The notes under the pieces: generated by a model
The model's input: only the letters and a program-made list of their open reading frames with translations
What the model was told of the DNA's origin: nothing
Database searches by the model: none
In this document: piece after piece, positions 55,968 to 64,000 of the stretch
How the letters are laid out: each line of letters opens with the position of its first letter
Numbering within the stretch: position 1 is the first letter of the stretch
Translations under genes and position numbers: made by a program
NCBI GenBank assembly: GCA_029204045.2
Contig: CM055066.1
Coordinates: forward strand, 17,184,484 to 17,248,483
From: Tillandsia leiboldiana
Lineage: Eukaryota > Streptophyta > Magnoliopsida > Poales > Bromeliaceae
Reading direction: 5' to 3'
DNA: 64,000 bases

Positions 55968-55990
55968 GTTCTTGAGTTTGAATTGCAACA

Positions 55991-57430
55991 ATGGTGTTTG
56001 CATGGTTAATCTTCCTTTTGGTTGCAATGGTGCACACGAGAGCGACTAATAAATTGAAGAGAGCAAAGAAACCTTTTAAAAAGGGAGAATGTCTTCTTGT
56101 TGAAGATTCAGAGACGGAATCAGAAAAGGATGAAGTGAATTGGGACGAATTGATGAATGAGGAAGCAACGCCTGCCAAGTCGACGCGAAAGACCCCCGAA
56201 TCATCAAAAAGAAAAACTACTATGGACAAAGGAAAAGCACCAATGACTTCACCATCCATCTCGGTGAAGAGAAAAAGACTGGCTCGACGCTCTGGACTAG
56301 CAAGAGGTGTTGAAATTAACGAACAAATATCTCCTGATTCTCCACCTCGCTTGGAAGAAGTTTGCATTAATACCGACCGTCTTCGGGCATTTGAACATCG
56401 AGAATGCATCGGCGAAAGACATGTCAATGTTGGTGCTCTTCGAGATCACTCACCGGAATTTGGAACTTTAATTGAACAAGCCGACCTTCTTCAAGTTTGC
56501 AGATTCCCAGAATTGCTTGGATATTGTTTACATCGAGTGAGGACTTTTTACACAAATGCGAGACATCTTCAGGAAGATGAACACGGTTCTATGCAGTTCT
56601 ATACAAATATCCAAGGGGCGAGACTCAAAATAACTCCACAGTTAATCGGGGAAGTCTTAGGAATGCAATCGAGCAGATCGGGGATTAACTACTTTACTGG
56701 AAGAAGTTTGACGAATGCTTTGTGGTAAACAGTTATAAAAGGAATATGTTTGGAAGGCACTGAATCAACGGAGAAATCTGTTAAATCCAAACAACTTCGG
56801 CTTGAATACCGGTTTCTCAACTTCATCACTTGTTATAACATTCTCCCAAACATGCAGACAAAGGTGGTGAGATGGGATCGAATGCTATTTTTGTACCTTC
56901 TAGGACATCCATCTGAAGCAGTAGGATTGAACTTGAATATCCCATACATTATCTGGAACAGGATGTCTAGATATGTTGAGCATCCTCATCCTACCGAAAG
57001 ACTTCCTTTTCTTTTGATCATTATGAGGATCTTGAAGAAGTTTCAGATTGATATCAGTGCAACATCGTATCAACATTGCTTAGGCATGATAAATGAATCC
57101 ACCATTGTTAAGTCTCTTCATGAATTGCCTCATGTCACCCCGACTCCTTCATGCAGAAAGAAACCCGGCGTCAACGTTTCTGCATCTCCGTCACGGCAAG
57201 CACCAGATGATGAAGCGTCGGTCACCTCAATTTATAAGCAGCAACAACGCTTATCTTTTGAACAAGAGCAAATAACGAAGGAACAGAGGCGAATTTCAGA
57301 GGAACTCGAAATCATCACTGCTTCCCAAATCACATTGACTAAAACAGTCTCTTCGATGAAGAAATTGATGAAGAAAATGTTTTCGAAAATGGGATGTAGT
57401 GCCTCAGATGCATTAGACCAGGATGACTAA
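55991..57430 (+). pseudogene. Envelope-position ORF of Sirevirus-like element, one in-frame stop
   Basis: 480 codons with a TAA at 56726-56728; the frame is otherwise open. The first ATG (AACAATGG) adds a hydrophobic start (VFAWLIFLLVAM) resembling a signal or membrane segment; a second ATG at 56027 gives MVHTRATNK. Then follow an acidic and a basic region with KRKRLARR, a conserved-looking core (MQFYTNIQGARLKITPQLIG; YNILPNMQTKVVRWDRMLFL) like the 'putative plant transposon protein' domain, and a C-terminal coiled coil (about 57230-57400). Position matches the env-like ORF of SIRE1-type elements. I see no cysteine-rich surface domain or C-terminal anchor. Function unknown. Confidence 0.7.
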
Positions 57431-58068
57431 TCTCTTCTAATCTCTTTTTGTGGAGGTTTTTCAGTTTTACTTCTTTCCTTTAGTTTTTGAACTTTTAACC
57501 TCTCCTTCCAATTTTTGCGATTTTGGCTTCTTTTGTGACAAAAAGGGGGAGAGAGAGATGAACACTGGTTTGTGAGAAGAACGTGAAACTTTGAACAACT
57601 TTGAACCTTGAAAGGTAAGTATCACAACTTTTGGTTTGTATTGTGATTGCATGCATGTCTCGACTAACTATTCGACTAACTATTTGGGCATGTAATATTA
57701 CTAACAAGTTGTTTGATTACTAACAAAGTAATGACATTTGGAATTTTATTGCTTAGAAGATATGTCGATGTTTAATTGTGATCTTGTTACATATCTGAAT
57801 TTGTGAATGTCATGGTAAGTATAAACTCTATCTCTGTTAGGTTTTGAATGCTAAATATTCTTGAGGTATCTAATGATCTTTTGTTTGTCAAGAATAATTT
57901 CTTTTTGCAGAGAGTACAGATGTCTAAGTCTAGAGTCTGTTTTAGGAGTTTATCTCATGTATGTATTTTTATTTCGATCTCAAATGTAAATTTTTGTTGT
58001 ATGGTGATAGCAACAAAAATACCTTTTTGAATTTTCTTGAGTGGATTTCTGTTTTGTCACGAAACCGC
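57431..58068 (+). other. Copia 3' non-coding region
   Basis: AT-rich, with a second polypurine-like tract AAAAGGGGGAGAGAGAGA (57541-57558). No other feature seen. Confidence 0.5.
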
Positions 58069-58081
58069 CAAAGGGGGAGAT
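58069..58081 (+). other. Copia polypurine tract
   Basis: CAAAGGGGGAGAT directly before TGTTAAGG, the usual Sirevirus form. Confidence 0.9.
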
Positions 58082-59355
58082 TGTTAAGGATTTTGTTTTG
58101 GCATATTTTGTGAAAATGGTTAAGTCTTGAAGATTGAAGATAAAGGAACGTGAATCATATACCTCAATCTCAAGCAAAAAGAAATCAAAAGGATCAGGTA
58201 CGTTTAACTAAATATTTTTGGTGATCCGAATACTTCGTATAGTGTAGAAACACTTGGATGAATTTTTAATTGCATAAAAATTAAAAACTGGACATGGGAT
58301 ATGTTCAGGATCCGGATCAGGCACGGCAGTTCGGATCCCGAACCATGTTTGTTCATATGCAAATCCAGTCCGGATCCAAGCCATTTCTGATCCGGACCCC
58401 GAACATGGGTTTTGCTGAAATGTATGAACAGTCCGGATCCAAGTCATTTCTGATCCGGACCCCGAACATGGGTTTTGCTGAGATGTATGAACAGTCCAGA
58501 TCAGGTATTTCAGTCCGGACCCCGAACGTCTGTTTTTCTGGAAATAGTCTGTCTCGTTACGACAGTCCGGACCGCCTTAATTCCAATCCGGACCGTCGTC
58601 CTGTAAAATTCCAGAAAAGGTTAGTTTTTGATTCTTATCCTCTTCCAACGGTTTCTAACCTATAAATAAACCCTGATTCATTTTTCTTGGGAAAGCCGAA
58701 TAAATCAAATTACGGCCATAAAAAGAAAAATCCACCTATAGAGAAGAAAGGAAATTAATAGATTTAATCCTATGTTTCTTCATCTATATTGATTGATTTG
58801 ATTCTAGGTTTTCATACTCATTTTTTGAGTAGAATATAATCAATGAATACTTAGATGGTATTTCCGATCTATTTCTAATCTAAGTATTCGGCGGATCATC
58901 ACCACCCAAAAAACAACGATTTCCCAAATCGGCGCGTGGACTCGCGTGGCCTTGTGGATTCAAGGTGCTACCGCTTTCGTGGATTCGGAGCGAGGTATGT
59001 TCGTGGATTCGAGACGTACTACTGTGTGAAGACCGTGGATTCGGTCGGACGTCGTGGATTCGACGTTGGACGCCGTGGACTCGGCGTTGGACGCTAATCG
59101 TGGATTCGAGCAGCGTTGCGGAGCGAGCGGAGAAGATCTACTAGGAGCGTATGGAAAAAGGTCAAGTCGTCTATGAGTACGGTATATCACCTTTGTACGT
59201 GTTATAATTCTAGTGGATTTCGCCGTGTTATCGGTCCCGTGGTTTTTTACTCCGGTGTTAGAGTTTTCCACGTAAAAATCTTGCGTGTTATATTTTTATT
59301 TCCGCATTGGGTTTTATTACGCAACGATTTTTGAGTGTTTATTGTTTACACCTAT
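58082..59355 (+). repeat. Copia 3' LTR, last ~57 bp missing
   Basis: Matches 47932-49262 up to CACCTAT, where a gypsy LTR starts. Keeps TATAAATA at 58661-58668. Confidence 0.92.
58661..58668 (+). promoter_or_regulatory. Copia 3' LTR TATA box
   Basis: TATAAATA after the TCCGGAC array and AACGGTTTCTAACC. The minus LTR at 46065-47016 has CTATAAGTAAACC at this place, so TATAA looks ancestral. Confidence 0.7.
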
Positions 59356-62300
59356 TGTGAAGACCCGAAATTTCACCATTAGACTACTGTTGCATCTACA
59401 GCTTCTGGAGGCCTATGTGGCGTGTTGGTGGGATTTGTGCACCAATTGGACATTAGGGATGGACGTTATGTGTTATATGGATCACGAGAGTAGTCTGATG
59501 ACCCCGTCGGAAGTTTAGAAGTGGTTTCGCGCGCAATGGATATTAAAAATGGACTCAGCGCGAAGTTCGGACCAAGGAACATCTTCCCGGATGCCTTCGG
59601 CAATTTTTAGAGTTGGAATTTTGCAAAATGGACCTCGGATTTGGACTTGCATTTTTCGGAGTCCGGATGATTCGGCACGTTTTTCGAGGCAAGGTTACTG
59701 TTCCGGCACCGGCGGCGGAGGCGTGCGGCGGCGGGCAGCGGCGGAGCGCGGCGGAGTAGGCTCGGGCAGGTGCGCGGTCCACCGCGGAGGCGTGCGCCGG
59801 TCGCGGGCCACGTGGCGGCTCCCGGTTGGGCCGGCGCAGCGGGCGCGGTCCACGGGAATGGTTGGTGTACGGTGGACCGGTGGGGGGACACGTGGCGCGC
59901 ACCGGTTGGCCGGTCCACGTGCACTCGGTCCACGGAGCTGGCTGGGGAGCGCTTCGGGAAGCGTGCGTGCAGAGGCGCAGGCGGCGTCGCAGGCGCGCAC
60001 GTGGGCGACTGTTGACCGAGTGCGGTCCACGCGTCGCCTTCTCCGAGCGCCATGTGTCGAGCAGCGGATGGCCGGTGTGGCTGTCCGCTGTTCGGGGGCG
60101 ACGTGGCGGGCCCTGGGATTTCCGGGCGTGAACAGTGTTGGGCCGGGCCCAACACTGTAGCCGCCCAGTTCTTGCCAGCGCCCGGAAAGTGGGACTTATC
60201 CGGTATTTCTTCAATTGTTTTCTGAAGCCTATTTAAAGGATTCGAACCTCCTTCTTCACCCCTTTTTCTGCAGTTCCGAGCTTCCCCTCTCCCCGAGCCC
60301 CTCATCAAAGTTGCTCCCCTTCGTGTTGCGCACCCTCTGGAGGATTTCTAGGATTTTTGGTGGCACGCTTATCGAGGTTTCCATTTTTACGGCGCTGCGC
60401 GACGCTCGTCCATTTGGGTTCCCCTTCGTCGCGTTTTGGTGCGCTAGCTCCCCCGGCCTACTCCGACCACCGTTTCGGGTGATTCTTGCGCCGTTGGATC
60501 CGCGACGGACAGATCTACGATCTTGGTATTTTCAGCTTTCCCCCATTTCAAGCTTTTCGAGGAGTTCTTCCATGTTTACTGTGACACGGTTTTCTGATGG
60601 ATTTTCTGGACAGTGACACCTTGCCGGATTTTTATCTCCGCAACCGGGCATCAGATGGCGACGTGCTTGTACACTTTTTTCATCTACTCGACGCGAGGAT
60701 TGTGATAGTATTTTTCTTGGATTTTTCTGAGTTTTTCCCGAAGGTATATTTCTCGCCCTTTATCTGTGCATGGAAATACAGATGTGTGGTTGTATGTTTG
60801 TGGGCGCCCTGTGTTGTGGAATTTGTAACTCGGCCTACGGGGCTCGGAATTTGGCGTGCAGGTACTCGTTTCGAAGGTATCGACGCGAGCAACGCGATAG
60901 TAATTTTGTTGGATTTTTCTGGGCACTTTCTACAGGTGAAAACTGCATGTCTTCGGGGCTGTTTTCTGATGTTGTATATGTGGATTATTTTTGGAATAAA
61001 AGTGTAATGTTGGACCTTATTGTTGTACCCAGGGGTGTTTGCAAGTGTTGCTGGACCTGTTGGAACTGGAGAATATTGGACATAGTGGATTCCGGGCGTT
61101 TTCAGTTGTTTGGAGCCACGGCTTGCGCGACATGTACCGAGGGTGCAATTTTGGCAGATTTTGGACTGTGAGCGTCTACACTCTTCACCGACTTCAGGTT
61201 TGCCTTGGTTTAAGCGCTTAAGGTGGGTAAGCTTAATATCAGTAACTGTATAAGGCAATGATTATGTTATGGCGAATATAAGTGCACTTGTGGGGATGTC
61301 ACCCCTCTATGACTGATGCATGCATGTTTAGGGTACATGGTTTATGTTTGTAAGGTAGGTAAGCTTGATAATGATATTTGTATAAATGATTGCAAGAATA
61401 GTATTCATGAGGTATACTGAGGACTTGCATGACTTGGACATCTATGTGATGATTAGTGTAAGCTTACCTAGGATAATATTACCCTATGAGATTATGTAAC
61501 ATGCCATGTTAGCACATAGCCTTTCATGTGGTTGGTTTATGCTTTGGGACAGGATTTCGTAGCTATGTGCGGATTTGTACTTTGAGGAGTTATTATGATC
61601 GAGGATTATGGTCAGGTGTAGGCATGTGGATTACTTTGTTGTATCTTTCTTGAGGACAAATGCATGCTTGTTTGGACATATAGTTAGGCCCCCTTTTTAT
61701 TGCTACACTACTTATTGGAACTTGACTTAGGAGAAACCATGCTTTTCCTTTCTCCTTCTTGTTAGTCAGGTGGTCAGTGTTGCTCGGGTTCGAGCAGGGG
61801 TCTGGGTAGTGTAGTCGGGACTTCGTGTTTGGGACAGGTTGGATTAGTTGTGGGGCTTTGCGGCAACTGCGGATATTGGCCGGTTGACCGGATGCTTATC
61901 TATGCACCAGATTTGGGTGTCATTTTTCTCTTGTGGATGGAGTTTCCCACTTATCGTTTAGTTGCATCCGATTGAGATCGGGCCTTTCCTTTAGTGGATG
62001 AGTTTTCCCACTTTGATCAGAGTCATGATCTAGTCCTGCTATATAGAGATACTTGTGAGACATTGATTACTCGTGTAGGTCGCTCCCCTCGAGTGCCACT
62101 CCGGAGTAGGTTTTTGACCGTGACGGGCCGGTCAGTTGCTGAGTTGTGAGTGATGACAGAGTTGGTGAGTTGTGAGTGATGACAGAGTTGGTGAGTTGTG
62201 AGTGATGACAGAGCAGGCAGTACCGGGTTGTATACCAGTTCATTTGATTGGGTTTATTTCGGTCAGATACTTTTATTGTTGCACTCGTGCCAGGGGGACC

Positions 62301-63256
62301 GAGTGGAGTCTAGTAGCCGTGTTTAGACCAGTGCTAGTGTTGTTGGGAACCGTCTGGGGATCGACGGTTGTCCCAAGGTCATTGTGAGTTGTTGACCGTT
62401 GTGCGAAAGGCTTGGTGATCTTGAGTTTATCCGTTCTGAGAGAGAGCGTGGATTTTGGCTATAGCCTGCATGAGCCACTACTCGATAGCGAGTTAGTCCG
62501 TTTGGACGCCCTACGTAATTCCTGCCCGTCAGCGGGAGGTGGTTGTAGGTGGGCGCAGGTTTGACTGGACCAGATATGGCAGTCAGCTCGATTGGGTCGA
62601 TTGTGCACTTCATGTGCTAGTGGTTGCATACCACTATTTGGTTCTCCCCTTTTAGCCTTTAGATAGGGGCTTGGTAGCTGTTGAGAGTCTCCAGCTTACT
62701 CATTTCAGTCTTATGACTTGGGTTAGTTTATGTCTCTTGAGGACTTGGTGGGCAGACCGTCAGGTCTGGCGGTGGTACCCACTGAGAACTCCCTTTTTAG
62801 TGTAGTTCTCACACCCTTTGGGGGTCTTCCCCCTCATTTTTCCTTCCTCTCCCTTGTTTTGCAGAGTCTTAGCGGGTGTTGTGGATTCTGCGGTTGTTGT
62901 TCGAGGCAAGGGAGTCGCGAGCTAGATCCCTACCCGTCGTTGGAGAGTGGCGGTACCCCCTTCAGAGGAGATCATCAGTAGATTAGTTGTTTCTTTTTCC
63001 TCTTTTGAGAGACTGTTGTAGTGAGGATATTATGTATTGAGAGACTGTACACTGTTGTATTTATTGGAGATACCTCCCGGTTGGGTGCAGAGCTTGTATT
63101 TGAGGACATTGTATTATTATTATTTTTGGGGAGGCGGATCTTGTTGTATTATCTTCCAGTTGTACAGTGATTGATTTTAGTTATACAGTAGGTTTTTATT
63201 TATAGCTCTGATATCTGTTTAGCTGTAGTACTTTTCTTGCAGGTAGGACGCTTCGC
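59356..63256 (+). mobile_element. Gypsy class-alpha LTR, plus strand, last ~70 bp missing
   Basis: Starts TGTGAAGACCCG inside the copia 3' LTR (left flank CCTAT). Shares all blocks with the H LTR: GC-rich block (59700-60170), TATTTAAA (60230), leader, GAGACTGTTGTAGTGAGGATA, and GTAGGACGCTTCGCC. It stops in the first terminal hairpin, where an inverted LTR begins. ORFs at 59549-60308 lie in the GC-rich block. No internal region follows. Confidence 0.8.
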
Positions 63257-63293
63257 CACCTATGCCACCCTGCATAAGCGAAGCGTCCTACCT
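63241..63293. repeat. Fold-back junction of two inverted LTRs
   Basis: Arms AGGTAGGACGCTTCGC (63241-63256) and its complement (63278-63293) enclose 21 nt. GCC is shared by both LTRs at the join. Confidence 0.8.
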
Positions 63294-64000
63294 GCAAGAA
63301 AAGTACTACAGCTAAACAGATATCAGAGCTATAAATAAAAATCTGCTGTATAACTAAAATCAATCACTGTACATCTGGAAATAATACAACAATGTCCGCC
63401 TCCCAAAAGAATAATAAAAATATAATATCCTCAAATACAAGCTCTGAACCAAACCGAAAGGTAACTCCAATAAATACACCAGTGTACAGTCTCTCGATAC
63501 ATGAAATATCCTCACTACATCAGTCTCTCAAAAGAGGAAAAAGAAACAACTAAACTACAGAAGATCTCCTCTGAAGGGGTACCGCTACTCTCCAACGACG
63601 GGTAGGGATCTAGCACGCGACTCCCTTGCCTCGATCGACAACCGCAGAATCAGCAACACCCGCTAAGACTCTGCAAAAACAAAGGAGAGGAAGGAAAATG
63701 GAGGGGGAAAACCCCCAAAGGGTGTGAGAACTATACCAAAAAGGGAGTTCTCAGTGGGTACCATCGCTAGACCCGACGGTCGGCCCACCAAGTCCTCAAA
63801 AGACAAAAACTAACCAAAGCCGTAAAGACTGACAAAAAGAAGCTGGACCCTCCCAACAGCTATCAAGCCACTAAGCTTGCTATGACTGCCATGCCTGCCT
63901 ATGCCTGCCATGCCTGCTATGCCTGCCATGCCTGCTCTGCTTGCCTATGCCTGCCATGCCTACTATGCCTGCCCTGCCTGCCTATGCCTACTATGCCTGC
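63257..64000 (-). mobile_element. Gypsy class-alpha LTR, minus strand, running off the right edge
   Basis: Reverse complement of the 3' part of the preceding LTR type, about 10% different from it. It begins inside the terminal hairpin (CCACCTATGCC) rather than at TGTCACG. Hairpins a and b are present near 63740-63790. Confidence 0.8.
63878..64000 (+). repeat. ATGCCTGC(C/T) tandem repeat
   Basis: About 14 units of 7-10 bp (ATGCCTGCC, ATGCCTGCT, ATGCCTACT). It continues past the window. The plus LTR lacks it at the matching place near 62640. Confidence 0.85.

Larger units (their letters stand above)
47932..59355 (+). mobile_element. Sirevirus-like Ty1/copia element, 11.4 kb
   Basis: 5' LTR 47932-49262, primer-binding site, gag, pol, envelope-position ORF, polypurine tract, 3' LTR 58082-59355. 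Sirevirus features: a gag with coiled coil and CCHC knuckles, an ORF after pol, several GGGGGAG tracts (54758-54767, 57541-57558, 58069-58081) and TCCGGAC-type arrays in the LTRs. By eye about 30 differences separate the LTRs over 1.27 kb (about 2.5%). It inserted into a gypsy reverse transcriptase after GACCC. A gypsy LTR at 59356 cuts the last part of its 3' LTR. All three genes carry stops or shifts. Confidence 0.9.

Noticed and set aside
63241..63293. Fold-back as a hairpin-read artefact
   Set aside because: The arms differ at about one base in ten over hundreds of bases, as two separate LTR copies would; it still deserves read support.

Overview
The window is plant nuclear DNA made almost entirely of nested LTR retrotransposons. 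Evidence: primer-binding sites complementary to initiator-methionine tRNA, Ty3/gypsy chromovirus pol genes of the Tekay/Del type, a Sirevirus-like Ty1/copia element, a Cassandra-type TRIM with 5S-derived LTRs, and a captured pentatricopeptide-repeat (PPR) fragment. I see no intact host gene, rRNA gene or tRNA gene. The species cannot be told from this sequence beyond flowering plant.

Layout. 1-1289: minus-strand remnant of a gypsy element with gag but no pol. 1290-7580: plus-strand composite of a 5' LTR, a decayed gag, a non-coding internal region and a truncated 3' LTR. 7581-8156: complete Cassandra-like TRIM (minus). 8157-15325: gypsy element E1 (minus), with pol but no gag. 15326-22254: three truncated gypsy LTRs in both orientations. 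22255-28211: gypsy element F (plus): a 3.5-kb 5' LTR carrying the PPR fragment, then broken gag and the start of pol. 28212-29044: LTR fragment related to E1. 29045-40850: near-complete gypsy element E2 (minus), 11.8 kb, both LTRs, gag and pol. 40851-40950: 100-N gap. 40951-45798: 3' end and 4.15-kb LTR of gypsy element H (plus). 45799-47931: gypsy pol and gag pieces with a minus-strand copia LTR between them. 47932-59355: Sirevirus-like copia element (plus), 11.4 kb, with gag, pol and an extra envelope-position ORF. 59356-64000: two gypsy LTRs meeting in an inverted fold-back near 63257.

I sort gypsy LTRs by their starts. Alpha starts TGTGAGG or TGTGAAG, beta TGTAGAATACC, gamma TGTAGTAGCC or TGTGATAACC, and delta TGTAGTGTACTGG (E2). 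Most end in GGCGTGACA and share the 3' half.

Most striking: the shared 3' part of these LTRs, and some internal regions, hold many short hairpins whose stems differ between copies yet stay complementary. There are paired hairpins at the LTR 3' end, tandem arrays of 21-, 27-, 38- and 56-bp hairpin units, and a five-copy foldback with an almost constant 20-nt loop. This suggests RNA or DNA structure kept by selection or by palindrome-directed copying. The copia element also appears to have a second internal promoter and a 5'-UTR intron ahead of its envelope-position ORF. Gene decay (stops, frameshifts, deletions) is general. Many of the E2 frameshifts may be assembly errors, because its two LTRs differ mostly by single-base indels.
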